A DNA stretch of 64,000 nucleotides from NCBI GenBank assembly GCA_050084515.1, contig CM114271.1:32116001-32180000 (forward strand). Reading direction: 5' to 3'. The stretch comes from Blasia pusilla. Lineage: Eukaryota; Marchantiophyta; Marchantiopsida; Blasiales. Made by a program: the position numbers and the translations under genes. The notes under the pieces are model-generated. The model had not been told where the DNA came from, made no database searches, and saw only the letters and a program-made list of their open reading frames with translations. Positions within the stretch are counted from its first letter, which is position 1. Each line of letters opens with the position of its first letter. Shown here in pieces: positions 42,783-55,202 of this stretch.

Positions 42783-45700
42783 GTGTTGATGTGGAATATA
42801 CGAGGCCTTTTAACAACAAAGTATGTGAGTGCTCTACCAGTTTGGGAGATGGAGAACATCATCAATATTGTGGAGACTTGCGAACATGAGAGCAATACTA
42901 TTGCAGAGATGCAAGGGTTTAGGGTTTTTCATTTGGTGGGATCAACATGGAACCAAAGATGGCAACGGGCTGGAAGGGGTTATGGCGGTATTGCTACTTT
43001 CATCTGGTCTCAATTTCTACCTTTAATACATCTAGAAGATCAAGATATTGGAGGCCAATATCATTGGCTACGTCTTGGTTTGGTTGGGGAATCTTATTGT
43101 TATCCGGAAGTTGGTTATTTTGCACCATTGTCCATGCCTATCTACTCAACACGCACTTCCAATCGAAGTCAACCATTCCATCGACTTATTGGGGATGTTC
43201 TCAAATATCAAAGCAAAGGTGAAGTCTTTCTAGTTGGGGATTTCAATGCTCGCACACGTACTGCTCAATTTACCCAATTCAATGATTCCTTGACTTCTCC
43301 TCTTCTCAAAGAACATGAGGATGGTTCATGGTCTAGAATCTCTTCAGATGTTTCTACAAATCCTTTGAGAGAGCATTTGTTAACCTTCGGAGCCAATTGT
43401 AATTTGAAAGTTCTTAATGCAAACTCTCATTTTCCCAACTTTCACTCCAATATGTGTTTCTCCTCTACCAGCGCTAGCGCCATCGATGATCTTCTATCCT
43501 CGCCCGCTAATAGCTTTCTTATCTTTACATTTGATATTCTAGAACCTCAGCCTCAATCAGATCATGCATACATTATGACGTAAGAATGTGGAGATCCGCG
43601 AAAGTATGTATCCTTGTTCATAATATACAAGCATAGGAGTGTGGTATGTGTGGAGATGAGAGACTTGTCACCTTAGATGGATTTAGTCATACTAGAAATA
43701 GAATATGGTTTGCATTGTTATTTTCCCAATGAGAGTGGATTACTCCTCTTGGGAGAGCAACTCCGCCAAATCCCATTCTAGAGAAGAGTAGAGGATGTTT
43801 GTCAAGTATGGATAGGGGTGGAGCACGCGTTGTACCCGATTTTCCTTTCCTTAATCCGTACCACGTTAAGATTCTTTTTGTAGATAGACATTGGTTCACT
43901 CGCTATCTAGTTTATCACTTTGGGACGCGTTCATGAACCAAGTCGTGCAATCTCCAACTCCAGTGATTCTTTCTACAACTCTCTTATCTCTACATTTGAT
44001 ATTCTAGAACCTCAACCTGAATCAGATCATGCACCTCTTTTGTTTACTCTCTTACTATCAAAGGCAATTCCTCTCTCAAAATGTGAATCTATTTTAGCTT
44101 CTCCCAAGTTTTGCTTAGATCCTCGTGGAAAAGATCTTCATATGCTACATTTACAATAACTCTTAACTTGCATTGTATGGAGCCCAAATCCACACACATG
44201 ACAAGTTTGCAACTAACCGAATTTCTCAAAAACACTGCATCTAGGTTCTTTTCGCGGCACATGGATAAAAGTGCTAGGAGGCTACCTTATAATGGGTGGT
44301 TTGACTCTAAATACAAGCAAGCAAGCGCAAGATCAGTAGATAAATCTTTGGATATGCAAAGTTGGCTTATTATGACGAGCCTCTACAAATACTTGATGAA
44401 ATCTAAGAAACATGCTTTCTTGCGGCGGAAGCAAGCGTCTCCAAATCATATTGGAGATGCTTAATAGTATGGTCTTCAAAACCTACTCTTGATCCCAAAT
44501 CTTTGATATCTTTTGTCGAAAAGCTCTATTTCTTCCCCGATGCTACATCTATGCCACATTGTGAAGGAATATGTGGCTTATTCTCTGAAGCAGAGGTGAT
44601 GACTCAACAAAGAAGATTCACAAATGGTAAATGTGAGGATTTGGATGATCTTTCTATTGAACTTTTCAAGTGGGGAGGAGATTCTATTGGACCGATCCTC
44701 ACCAAAGTATTGGATGATGTTGTTATCTATGATTTTCCTTCAACCTGTTCGCTACGGAAGATTTTTCCTATTCACAAATCAAGAAGGAAGGACTTGGTGA
44801 CAAACTATCGCACTATCATGGTGGGTAGTGTTTTTGCCAAGCTATTTGTAAAATTGGTGGACTCAAAGTTGAGCGCCTGGAAAGAGTCATTCCAAAAGAG
44901 AACACGGGTCCAAGCTAGTTTTCGCCCAACATACAACACCATCGACCATATCTTGGCCTTGCGTGTTTTATGGGAGAAATCTAAGGGCAATGGAAAAGCT
45001 TTGTTTTGCGGTTCCATCAATTTCAATAAAGCTTTTGATATTGTATCTCGTAAGCTCTTATGGGATAGGCTGCAAGCCATTGGAGTACCATCAAATCTTC
45101 TAGCAGCCGTGGCCACGTTATACCATTCCGTTTGGGCCAAGATCAAAGGTTCACAAACTCAAGAGATCTTGAGTACCATCGGAGTCATTCAAGGTTGCCC
45201 TCTCCCCCCTACTCTATTTGGAGTTTTCATAGATGATATCGAAAAGTGGTTGGAGGAATGTGATAGTGAAGGTGCCAAGCTTGGAGAATTTGTCATCAAA
45301 GCTCTAGTATATACAGATGATATCATATTACTTGCACGTGATGGTATTAGTTTACAAAAATACCTCGACACTTTGGCAAGGTTTTGTACTCATAATCAGA
45401 TGGAGGTTAATATGGAGAAATCTAAAGTCATTATAGTGGGTACTAGATCCAAGTTCTCATTCTTTTACAAAGGTCTACAATTAAAACAAGTGAAGAGTTA
45501 CAAATATCTAGGCATTGATTTCTCTCATGACTATAGTTGGGCACTTTGCATGCAAAAGAGAGTAGAAGCTGGTTAACCACAAAGCTCTACATTCATTTTT
45601 AAATTGGTGTAGAAGAGCTCATCTTGTGTCTTGGGGTCTTAAAAAGTTCTTATTTAGGAGCTTAGTGTTGCCGGAGGTCTTATATGGGACCCAAGTTTGG

Positions 45701-46369
45701 GGCCCTAGTTGTAAGAAGACAAGTTGGGAGCGCATGGAGAGGATGCAAAAGATCTTTCTACAAGAAGAATTGGATGTAAGAAACCAAACTCTTCATGCTA
45801 TTCTTTTCGCGGAAACAAGTTATCTTCCTCTACAGGTTGAAGCACTTTACTTGATCATCACTTGTATGGCAAGGGTGAGATCTCTCGATGTTTCTCGCCT
45901 GCCTCATCAAGCTTTGCGAGGCACACGTTCTGTAGGATGGATGGCGGATGTGGTGACTTGGTCTTTAAAGTGGAATGTGGGGGAACGCGATTGGGACTTG
46001 AAACCGATCGCACTCTGCGAGGATCTACAAAAGCAATTTCTCAACATCATTTGGAGCAGCCCGGGCTAAAAAATGGAGTTTTATCAACTTCATGTTAATC
46101 CTATGCTTGCATATTGTGAACAAGGATACCTACTTTCGGGGATCTCCACATTCTTACGTCATATTATCGCACGACATAGAACTGGGTCTCATAGGCTAGG
46201 AATTAAAGAAGGAAGATGGTTTAATATTGAGAGGAATGAACGAATTTGTAGGTTATGTGACGGAGAAAATATTGAGGATGAAGAGCATATGTTTGTTACA
46301 TGTCCAAGGTATGAAGAGATTAGACTAGCTCATAAAATAGATGTGGAGAATGTCTATTCTTTACTATAG
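42783..46369 (+). pseudogene. LINE-e ORF2: APE endonuclease, reverse transcriptase, zinc motif
   Basis: APE begins MWNIRGLLTTKYVSALPV and contains VFLVGDFNARTRTAQF. The insert at 43573-43965 splits it. RT spans about 44503-45576: LYFFPDATSMPH, VASFRPTYN-like region, GSINFNKAFDIVSRKLLWDR, GVIQGCPLPPTLFGVFIDD, VYTDDIILLARDG (YTDD catalytic box) and YLGIDFSHDYSWAL. A frameshift at 45576 and a stop at 46069 precede the C-terminal CRLCDGENIEDEEHMFVTC motif. Nicks target DNA and copies LINE RNA in intact relatives; this copy is dead. Confidence 0.85.
43573..43965. repeat. Insert of an unclassified interspersed repeat (R)
   Basis: 43573-43640 is a short inverted LINE piece. 43640-43965 matches 49835-50165 (shared words GAGATGAGAG, TTGTCACCTTAGA/CGTAGA, CCAATGAGAGTGGATTAC, CTCTTGGGAGAG, GGATAGGGGTGGAGCACG, CATTGGTTCACTCGCT). 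No coding capacity. The family is unknown; both copies sit next to LINE sequence. Confidence 0.6.
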
Positions 46370-46540
46370 TTACTGTCTTATGATTTAGGTTGTTATATTA
46401 GGGATATCATTATTCATCGCTCAAGTGCTCTAGGAAGTAACTAGGAGAAGGTCTTTAGGATATTTTTTCGGGTCCGTGAATGAATGATTTGTAATGTGTT
46501 TTTCAGCCTTTTGACCCTTTGGGTCCCACGGGCTTGATCT

Positions 46541-46555
46541 ATTTACCATTACCAT
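46541..46555 (+). repeat. LINE-e tail
   Basis: ATTTACCATTACCAT, the short heptamer-type tail also seen at 30269-30283, 37410-37428, 21511-21532 (reverse) and 222-236 (reverse). Confidence 0.8.
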
Positions 46556-46902
46556 AGTCCTTCTGTGTTGTTTCTTATAAATCAACTCGTGTGTTATTTC
46601 ATCACACTTTTATCATCTACTTCACGTGCAAAAAAATTCAGTACCATCAAACAAAACACTTCTTCATTATACTTTCGAGGCTATTTAATAATGATCTCTA
46701 AGTGGACTTACTCATGGCCATATACAACCAGTCTTGTCGAACTTGGAGCTTACTATAATTAATCAAGTGATAGTTATTCAATTTAGGTTCATCAATTGAG
46801 TGCCGCCCTGTTGTAAGATCAACTTCACAGCTTTCTTCATATACATGCTTTCCACTGCCAAATTCTGTTATATCTGAATCAAGAAGCATCTTATCTTTCT
46901 AC

Positions 46903-47820
46903 CCTTCCACATTTGAGGATTTCACATCTGAATCTTGCGGAGGCCATATCTTCCACATGGAATGTCACATGAAACTGATATTTTGAGATAATGTGAATTG
47001 TGAACAGGTGCCCTATCCCTGCACATTTCGAGCACAATTGATTTATAGAGATGAAATTGTGAGAGATTTGAGTTTCTGCTCTTCCACATTTTAGGATTTC
47101 ATATCTTAATCTTGCGGAGGCCATATCTTTCAAATGAAGTGTCATATGAAAACGAGATTTTGAAGAAAAGTGGAGTGTAAATAGGTGCTCTAGCCCTAAA
47201 AAAATCAAGTCCAACCTACTTACAAAGACAAAGTTGTTGAAGATTTGAGTTTTTGCTCTTCTATATTTGAGGATTTCATATGTGAATCTTGCGGAGGCCA
47301 TATCTTTCACGTGGAGTGTTACGTGAAACTGAGATTTTGAGGAAATTTGGAATGTGAAAAGGCACCATAGCCTTGCAAATTTCGAGCATAATTGGCTCCT
47401 AGAGCAGAAGTTGTGTGGTGTTGGAGATTTTGCCCTAATCTATTGGAGGTCGTACATTATCTGAGATGAAGTGAAGTCAACTACATGATGACTATTCGAG
47501 ATAAAATCTTGAATCTAGTGCAAGTGGTATTGCATGAATTGAAAGAGTTTTGACAAGAATTCAAGGTTCAAACTTCTCAAGTGAACCTTGTACATATTCA
47601 AATCCGAGAGTTGAAGGCAATGCAAGAGGTTTTGAAGAAGGTGTTGAAAAATAGCTCTAGTGTGATGTTGGATCTTTCCAAATCTTTTGCGGATGTTCAA
47701 GAGAAGGCATCATCGTTAGCGACTACTCCCAATAGTTCAGGATTGCATGAGGTTGTTCAAACTTTGGAAGTGAAACTAAAATTTGATGTTGAAGTTACAA
47801 ACGTTGCTCATATCTCTTTA
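46903..47820 (+). pseudogene. LINE-f: 5' monomers and ORF1 N-terminus
   Basis: Nearly three monomers (landmarks 46913, 47090 and 47267, period 177 bp) are followed by the conserved leader. ORF1 starts near 47486 (TIRDKILNLVQVVLHELKEF, then stops). VNLVHIQIRELKAMQEVLKK and SSGLHEVVQTLEVKLKF follow. It is cut at 47820, where an inverted LINE ORF2 segment begins. Confidence 0.75.
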
Positions 47821-48652
47821 ATGAAGAAATTCTCCACATCTATTTTATCAGCTAGTCTAATCTCTTCATACCTTGGATATGTAACAAACACATGCTCTTC
47901 ATCCTCAATATTTTCTTTGTCATATAACCTACAAATTTGTTCACTTGTATCAATATTAAGCCATCGACCTTCCTCAATTCCTAGCCTATGAGACCAAGTT
48001 CTATATTGTGCGATAATATGACGTAAGAACGTGGAGATCCCCGCAAGTAGGTATCCTTGTTCATAATATATAAGCATAGGATTAACATGAAGATGATAAA
48101 ACTCCATTTTCATGCCCGAGCTCTTCCAAATAATGTTGAGAAATTACTTTTGTAGATGCTCGCGGAGTGCCATCGGTTTCAAACCGATAGCAACGAGCGT
48201 TAGGAAAATGAGAGGTTCCATTAAGAACTTTCAAATTACAAGTGGCTCTGAAAGAAAAAAAATGTTCTCTTAAAAGATTTGTAGAAAGATCTGAAGAGAT
48301 TCTAGACCATCACCCATCCTCAGGTTCCTTTTTGAGAAATTGCTTCTGTAGATGGTCGCGGAGTGCCATCGATTTCAAGTCCCAATCTCGTTCCGCCATA
48401 TTCTTCTTTGAAGACCAAGTCACCACATTTGCAATCCAACCTATGGAACGCGTGGCTCGCAAATCTTGATGAGGGATGCGAGAAACATCAAAAGATCTCA
48501 CCCTTGTGATATAAGTGATGGTCAAATAAAGAGCTTTAGCACCTAGAGGAAGACAACTCTTTTCCGCAAGAAGAATAGCATAAGGAGGTTGGTTTCTTAC
48601 ATCCAATTCTTCTTGTAGAAAGATCTTTTGCACCCTCTCCACGCACTCCCAA
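47821..48652 (-). pseudogene. LINE-g ORF2 C-terminal part
   Basis: Minus strand. CRLYDKENIEDEEHVFVTYPR (zinc motif with a changed Cys) lies in the frame 47808-48113. Then comes an inverted APE scrap near 48200-48320 (STNPL-like), and VQKIFLQEELDVRNQPPYAI in 48310-48642. It joins exactly to 50945-51705 across an LTR insertion at 48653. Confidence 0.7.
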
Positions 48653-50944
48653 TGTCACAAACCCTCATAACCAAACAACACCAAATAGGCGCCAAGCGGA
48701 ATATCATAACTCAAATGGACTCACGTTGCGATGTTCGCGCTTTGGAGAGGCATTTGGAAAGGTCTCTTGGAAAAGTCCAAGAGATGAAACGCATAATAGA
48801 GTTGTGCATTTCATGCATTGGTGGTTGCAACCAAGAAGCCTAGACCAAACGCAAGCCAAGACTTGAGATGAGTTGAGTCTTGGAAGGTTGGTTGCCAAAG
48901 AGGTGAGAACCAACTTTCGAACACGACTAGCGTTTGGGGAATTTGACTATATTTTGGACCATAACGTTTAGTTTCAAGATGAGTTTGGAAGAAATAAGTG
49001 CGCATAGGAAAGCTTATATTGAGACGCTTCCAATGCACCAAAGATCTTAGCAAACGCATAAGTATAGACTAAGATATTGGCCAAAAACGATTATGAAAGC
49101 AATCAAGTTGAGGGCCAATTGGAGAGGCCCGGGTGTCTTTCCCTAAATGTAGGGAACCTCAGAGATCCCCAAAAGTACTAGTAAAGGAGGAGTCTTTCCA
49201 AGACGTCTTAGAACACGAATCCCCACTTTGAGCATCAAACGGCATCTCAAAGGCACGATATCGTATTGTAAAATCAACCAGTGTGTAAACTCCTTCGTCA
49301 TTAAGTGTTAGATAGAGTTTCATTAGTATTAAGTAAATTGGCTTAGAAAAAGGAGATTCTTATGTTTAAACCTCTTTATGGTGCCTCTTTTATGCGGGTC
49401 CAACTTTAGGAAAAGGAGGTAATAAATAAAAGATGACTTTATAAAAGTAAAGTAGTTGCTTTAATGAAAAGCAAAAGTAGTCTTGGTTGGTGGCTAGGTT
49501 AGTTGGGGTAATTTGGAAAATATCATGAGGGTAAAAGAGGATATTTTGGAAGAGATAAGAGGAAATCTACTTGTGTCAAAATGTGATTGGCTAAGCCTTG
49601 AGAGGAAGCCATGTGGCACAAGATAAGATAAGCTCTATTTCGTACTCTTGTGGATCCCTTGTGAGTATATAAAGAGGAGGGACCTTCAAGGGTTCATCAT
49701 CTTCTATTCCACATCTTGAGTCTCTCGTGTCTCTCTTGAGTGTATGGCTTTGGGATTGATTGCTCTTCCAATGAGAGTGGATCACCCCTCTTGGGAGAGT
49801 AACTTGATCATGGTCTATTCTTCGAGAGGTTTCTAGAGTGTGGTGTGTGTGTGTGTGGGGATGAGAGGTTTGTCACCGTAGAGGAGTTTTAGTCATACTA
49901 AAATAGCGGATGTTTTGGCTTGTTACTTTCCCAATGAGAGTGGATTACCCCTCTTGGGAGATTAACTCCGCCAAAACCCATTCTTGAGGAGAGTAGAGGG
50001 TGTCTGTCAAGCATGGATAGGGGTGGAGCACGAGCTGTGCCCAACTTTCCTTTCCTCGATCCTTACCATGTCAAGGTACTTTTTGTAGATAGGCATTGGT
50101 TCACTCGCTTTGGGGAGGCGTTCATGAACCAGGTCATGCAATCTCCAACTCCGATGATTCTTCCTATCGTCACATATGGAAGGACATGGGATTGTACTTT
50201 GTATGTCCTTATATAGCAATCCATGGATGTCAATAGGCCTGGTCAAGTAGGGTTTAACACTAGTTGTGTTATCTTCCTCGTGTACAAGCGTAAAATAGTT
50301 TATAGGGATTTTATAGTTAGGAATTTTGGGGTCCGATGTTACGAAGAAGTGATCGCCTCGGCACTTCCATTTGTGATACCTATCGTGAGAGAATGAAGAG
50401 TGTACATCATAATTTTGTATTGAAAAAGGAGAACTTCTTAGAGAGTTCACCTTGCATCAACCGCATCTACCGCAGCTAGAAGGCCCGCCCTTGCTCGAAG
50501 AAAGATTCTCGATACGACAACGGGATGGAACGGGAGTTTGGCGTTGGAACTCGAAACCCAAACCTCATCCAAGGGAGTGGACTTTGTATGCCACGCTTGG
50601 ATTCCGACGCTATATTCACTTTGTGCGACTCTCGGTTAGGGACTCATTGGATGTCCATCAGAAAGTTGGAACCATCAGGCGCAAAATGTCGTTTGAGGTT
50701 CCTCAACCGTCCAGAATGTCTGTCCTGAGTCTTTTTAGACTTGCCCGTGTTGTAAACCGCGAAACAAGGAAGTTTGGGCTTGATGAGAGATCGAGACGAG
50801 AACTTGAAAAGTTAGCCTGCTGATTGATCCAAGACCCGACTAACCAGAGTGCGTGTTTGGATGTAGATCAGCGTTGAGAGCGTGACCTACTGAACGCACG
50901 CGATTTGCAACAACAAGATTAACGTTCAAGGAGAGTAGGCTCAC
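48653..50944 (+). mobile_element. Diverged Ty3-A-type solo LTR, itself interrupted
   Basis: Begins TGTCACAAACCCTCATAACC and ends CAAGGAGAGTAGGCTCACGGCA, matching the Ty3-A LTR throughout apart from an internal ~1.27-kb insert (about 49255-50520). It sits in LINE-g with flanks CCCAA and TCCAA, an imperfect 5-bp duplication, and LINE reading resumes on the other side. Sequence divergence from 18628-19619 shows it is the oldest of the three Ty3-A-type LTRs here. Confidence 0.7.
49255..50520. repeat. Insert within the diverged LTR, containing repeat R
   Basis: The LTR text breaks after CTCAAAGGCA and resumes at TGGAACGGGAG. The insert has loosely inverted ends (TATCGTATTG and TGTCGTATCG). It contains the segment also present at 43640-43965 and an internal duplicated phrase, CCAATGAGAGTGGAT (49769 and 49929). 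Non-coding; possibly a non-autonomous element. A TATATAAAGAGGAGGG motif lies at 49667. Confidence 0.5.
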
Positions 50945-51705
50945 GGCATCCAACCTGTCTTCTTACAACTAGGGCCCCAAACTTGGATCCCACATAAGAC
51001 CACCGGCAATAGTAAGCTCATAAATAAGAACCTCCTAAGACCCTATGACACAAAATGAGCTCTTCTACACCGATTTAAAAATGAATATAGAGCTTTGTAA
51101 CCAGGTTTTACTCTCTTTTGTACGCAAAGTGCCCAACTTTAGTCATGAGAGAAATCAATGCGTAAATATTTGTAACTCTTTACTTGTTCTAATTATAGAC
51201 CTTTGTAAAAGAATGAGAACTTGGATCTAGTACCCACTATAATGACTTTAGACTTCTGCACATTCACCTCCATCTGATTTTGGGTACAAAAACTTGCCAA
51301 AGTGTCGAGGTGTCTTTGTAAAGTGATGCCATCACGTGGTAGTAATATGATATGATCTGCATACAATAGAGCTTTGATAACAAAGTCTCCAAGCTTGACA
51401 CCTTCACTATCACATTCCTCCAACCACTTTTTGATATCATCTATGAAAACTCCAAATATAGTAGGGGAGAGAGGGCAACCTTGAATGACTTCGATAGTTC
51501 TAAAGACCACAAGATGAGCTCAAGATGAGCTCTTCTACACCGATTTAAAAAGAAATATTGTGCTTTGTAACCAGCTTCTAATCTTTTTTCACGCAAAGTG
51601 CCCTACTATAGTCATGAGAGAAATCAATGCCTAAATATTTGTAACTCTTTACTTGTTCTAATTGTAAATCTTTGTAAAAGAACGAGAACTTGGATCTAGT
51701 ACCCA
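50945..51705 (-). pseudogene. LINE-g ORF2 reverse transcriptase part
   Basis: Minus strand: EVIQGCPLSPTIFGVFIDD, LLYADHIILLPRDG (YADD box changed to YADH) and NQMEVNVQKSKVIIVGTRSK. 51520-51705 repeats the DNA of about 51050-51240 in the same orientation, a local duplication. Continuous with 47821-48652 before the LTR insertion. Confidence 0.75.
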
Positions 51706-52560
51706 CTTGATGGATATCCCTAGCGTCGTTAGAGTTGCCTCTGTCGACGAAAGAGGACGATTCAATACCAGATCAGATACAAGACGTAGCCTAATTTCGT
51801 CAAGGTCCTCAAGGCCATGGCACATTGCGCACTGTGTATTTAGATTCAGAGATCCTTGTGGCTCAACTTTCAATGTGTATTCAGCAAATAAACAACCACT
51901 GAACATTAGTCACCCGTTGTACGTTCATGTGTGCTCCCCAAAGTACTAGAATTGCAAGATGATATGGGATGATATTACGATGTTCCAAACCAGGCCTATG
52001 ATACATCCACATACTTTGAAGTGGATATATTATATGCCTGGTTTGGTTTAGCAAACTAACCTGATTGGTTGAGTCTGTAGAAGGAGTACCAATAGAAGGG
52101 ATATAGCAATATATTTCAGAAGTGGCGGGGTTTAAATCCTTGTTGTTGACCCATAGTATGATGAGATAGTGCAAACTCCCTCGACCCTGCAACTTATAAC
52201 GGACCAAGTAGTTATGAACGCATCTTGGGATCATGGTTCCCCCAAGGATGTTATTCTAAAGGAATGCCTTGAGCCTTATACGAAATATTGTTGCACACGT
52301 GGCATAAGCATCCCTCCATATAAAGGATGGATTGAGCCTGCAAAGGATTACCTCTATGTCCTCAATCTCACACCATCTAGAATTTGACACCTCATCGAAA
52401 GTAAGAGTTAGAAACAAGTCTGGCATACCCCATTTCTTGACCATCGCTTTAAGGTCTTTTTAAATTACGGTAATGCCAAGATGGGCTGCATAGTATACCT
52501 AGATAAGTGTGTATATAGGTCCTCGTCTGGGAGATCAGGGTGCTTCTTTTTCAACTATTC
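51706..52560 (-). pseudogene. Helitron Rep fragment
   Basis: Minus strand: VKKWGMPDLFLTLTFDEVSN (52256-52444) corresponds to GKKWGMPHFFLTITSDEVS at 40530. The next frame has YLVRYKLQGRGSLHYLIILWV (51881-52234), where the expected HxH motif reads HxL. The following frame (51658-51906) holds a CAMCHG segment. Frameshifts separate them. The upstream part of the same Helitron appears at 54891-55202, beyond a Ty3-A insertion. Confidence 0.65.
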
Positions 52561-52836
52561 AAGTTCTATGTTTAGAATGAAAGATCGACTAGAGGATGCT
52601 AAAGCAATAGATTGTCGAAGCTAGTGCATTATAAGGATATACGGTTTGTATAGTGTAAATAAAGTGAAGAGTTGCTTTGTACGACACCAGAAGTAGTCAC
52701 TGAATGAAGATTGCTTGTAAAGTACCCCTTGAAATATCGGAACAAGAAGGCAAAAAAACTATCTCAATTGTGAGTTTGCTATATGCAGAGATTCCATTTC
52801 TATCACTCAAAAACTATTTCTCTACTTTGAGCATGC

Positions 52837-53586
52837 TCATGGAGATACACACTCCCTGTCCCCAATCCGCTCCGCTAGCTTCAGAACATCCGCACATGTA
52901 TCTGGCAACGTCGACATTCGGTAAAGGGCCTTTTCAGCGTTCGGCTTGAGTCCACTAATGAAGATAGCCTTCTTCGCATGCTCATCCATCTTTGGAAGAG
53001 AAGTGAGTTTCGCACTAAACTCCCTCACATACGCGCTTAAGGAACCACTCTGCCGCATCCGCACGCATTCCACTGTGTCGCGCAACCCTTGGTAATGTGG
53101 AGTGAATCGATCCCCAATCAACACCTTAAACTCCTCCCAACTCAAAGGTGACTTGCCGGCCAGCTATTCCTCTTGTTGAGCTGTCCACCATTGTAGCGCA
53201 TGATCCTTCAGGAAAGTAATGGCTACCGTCACCTTGTCCTGCTCAGCTACCCTCTGCGCCTCGAAGTACAGTTCCAGTTCCGTAAGGAAATCCTTCACTT
53301 TCCGCGAGCGCCCCACCCTAGTGAATGGCGTGGGCAGGTTTGTCTTGCATAGCTTTTTGCCCGCACCCGGAGTTCGGGTGGCCTTTAACTCTGCGATCTG
53401 CTTGCTTTTCTGGGACATCTGCTCCACCAACAACTGCAACAAGTCCAACGTCTGGCTTGACTTGGTCGGTTCCCCTGAGTTTGGGCCCGATGGCCCCGCG
53501 GAAGGATTCGCCTCTGGAACGTCCTCACGTCTGGCGTTCAGCTCTTCGGGAGTCTCCATCTCCTTCATAGCTTCACGGTCTGGCAT
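52837..53586 (-). pseudogene. Ty3-A gag fragment
   Basis: Starts MPDREAMKEMETPEELNARR. A predicted coiled coil (LDLLQLLVEQMSQKSKQIAE) precedes the retrotransposon gag core: VKDFLTELELYFEAQRV, AITFLKDHALQWWTA, then WEEFKVLIGDRFTPHYQ and SLSAYVREFSAKLTSLPKMD. A single in-frame TAG at 53164-53166 interrupts it. The distal gag with any zinc knuckle is missing. Forms the virus-like particle core in intact relatives. Confidence 0.8.
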
Positions 53587-53787
53587 TGGTTCCTCTCTTG
53601 GTTCACGTCGCTTGATTCAACGCTTCTTGGGTTGTTCTCCCTTTATCGCCATTTTCAAGCCAACTCACTCAGATCTCCTCCTCGTTTCTTGCGTCCCTCC
53701 TCGAGCGTCTGAGTCTAGCTGCTACCTTGAGTTTTCCCAAGCGTCTGGTTGATCCCACGACCCCAAGTTCTCGCTCACCAAGGATTA

Positions 53788-53799
53788 GCTATGATACCA
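53788..53799 (-). promoter_or_regulatory. Primer-binding site of Ty3-A
   Basis: TGGTATCATAGC, two bases after the LTR end. It differs at one base from TGGTATCAGAGC, the initiator-methionine tRNA primer site common in plant LTR elements. Confidence 0.75.
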
Positions 53800-53801
53800 C
53801 T

Positions 53802-54785
53802 TGTCGCGCCCCTACTCTCCTTGAGCGTCAATCTTTAGTGTTGCGGAAGCGTACGTTCAGTAGGACACAATCTCATCGCCGATCTGCATTCAAACACGCA
53901 CTCTCGTTACTCGGGTCTGGGCCAACCAGCGTTCCAACCCACCGAGTTCTCAACTTGGCGTCTCATCAAGCTCAACCTTCCTTAATTCCTAGTTTCCAAA
54001 ACATGGCAAGTCCTTCAAGACTTGGAACAGACTTCCTGATTAGTCGAGGAACCTAAAACGGCACTTGTGCGCCTAGCAATCCCAACTGTTCAACGGACCT
54101 TGTGCAAGTTCCAAACCGAGACCCAAGTAATTGAGTCGCGGGGTGAAATCCAAGAGGGATGTCTTGGTTCACGTTTTCCAACCCAACCCCAAACTCTCGA
54201 TCCGTTCCATGCCCTTGAGCCGCCCCGTGGCGCCCAAAGTGGGGTTCGAGTTCCAAGCACTCTCGGAGAACTTTCCCCTTACTAGTACTTCTAGGGTTCT
54301 CCAATAACCCCCCCCCCTTTGGAAAAGGAGGTTCGAGCCCTTCATTGTGGCCCTCAACACGACTCTACTTACAGTCGTTTCCGGGTTGTTTCTCAACCGC
54401 TGCTTATGCGTTTGCAAAGATCTTTAGTGCGTTGAACTGGATTTCCATAAGCCTTCCAACGCATCCTTCTTTAATCCAAACGCATCTTGGCGCTAAAAGT
54501 TATGGTTTTAAATACAGTCGGAAACTCTCAAACGCTAGTGGCGTTCCAAATCCGGATTCCTTCCTTTGGCAACCCACTTTCTAGACTCGACTCCTTTCAA
54601 GTCTTATTCCGCGTTTGGCCCATGTTTCTCGGTCGCGATCAAAACATCTGAAATGCGAAGCCTTGCTTGCGTCTCGTCTCTTGTCTCTTCTTCAAGACTA
54701 CTCCAACGCGCAAACCATCTTAGCGTGAGCCCGTTAATGTTTCGATGTTTTGCTTGGCACTCGTTTGGTCATGAGGGTCGCAACA
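53802..54785 (-). repeat. Ty3-A 5' LTR
   Basis: 984 bp, ends TGTTGCGACC and GGGCGCGACA, closely similar to 18628-19619. A C9 run near 54309 replaces mixed sequence in the other copy. Confidence 0.8.
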
Positions 54786-54890
54786 CTCCCATTGTGAAAG
54801 ATGTCATAGGACTTTCAGTGCTTCACTGACAGGGAGTACTGCACATTTTGTAGCACATTAAGCTATGTATTATATGGATGTGTTGCCATG

Positions 54891-55202
54891 CTATGAGTAA
54901 GTTGCCCCTTCTCCTGCGAAGATTTTAAGATTGCCTCGACACTCACTAGAAGATGGAAAATTTACAATATAGTGTGCAAACAACTCGTTCACTCTTAGGT
55001 TTACTAACAAAACGTTTGTGACTTGCCTATATAGAAAATCAAAATCTGATAGCAAAGGCTGCTCAACATTCCATGCAACAAGTGGACAATCAAGAAGTAA
55101 GTGAACTTGATAGAAGTCAGTATGGAAGCCGTTGTATTTTGTCTCAATGCCAAGGTGAGATTCCACATGTGATAGTACAATATACAATGTTCCTATACAC
55201 AT
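54891..55202 (-). pseudogene. Helitron upstream ORF fragment
   Basis: Minus-strand frame with VESHLGIETKYNGFHTDFYQ and CPLVAWNVEQPLLSD, paralogous to 39700-39960. It is the 5' continuation of the Helitron fragment at 51706-52560, the Ty3-A element lying between. Confidence 0.55.

Larger units (their letters stand above)
40912..46555 (+). mobile_element. LINE-e: near full-length LINE copy
   Basis: Layout: 5' tandem monomers (40912-41930), unique leader (41936-42005), ORF1 (42006-42758), ORF2 (42783-46369), 3' UTR with CCTTTTGACCCTTTGGGTCC, and a TTTACCA-repeat tail ending at 46555. One foreign insert lies at 43573-43965. ORF2 has APE, RT and a C-terminal CCHC-type zinc motif, the order of L1-like non-LTR elements. 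There is no poly(A) tail. Several stops and frameshifts make it inactive, but it is the best reference for the LINE family here. Confidence 0.85.
52837..54785 (-). mobile_element. Ty3-A second member: 5' LTR, PBS and gag
   Basis: Minus strand: LTR 54785-53802, primer-binding site, then gag, cut at about 52837 next to Helitron sequence. It complements the copy at 15688-19619, which keeps only the 3' half. The two together show a conventional LTR-PBS-gag...pol-PPT-LTR layout. Confidence 0.8.
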
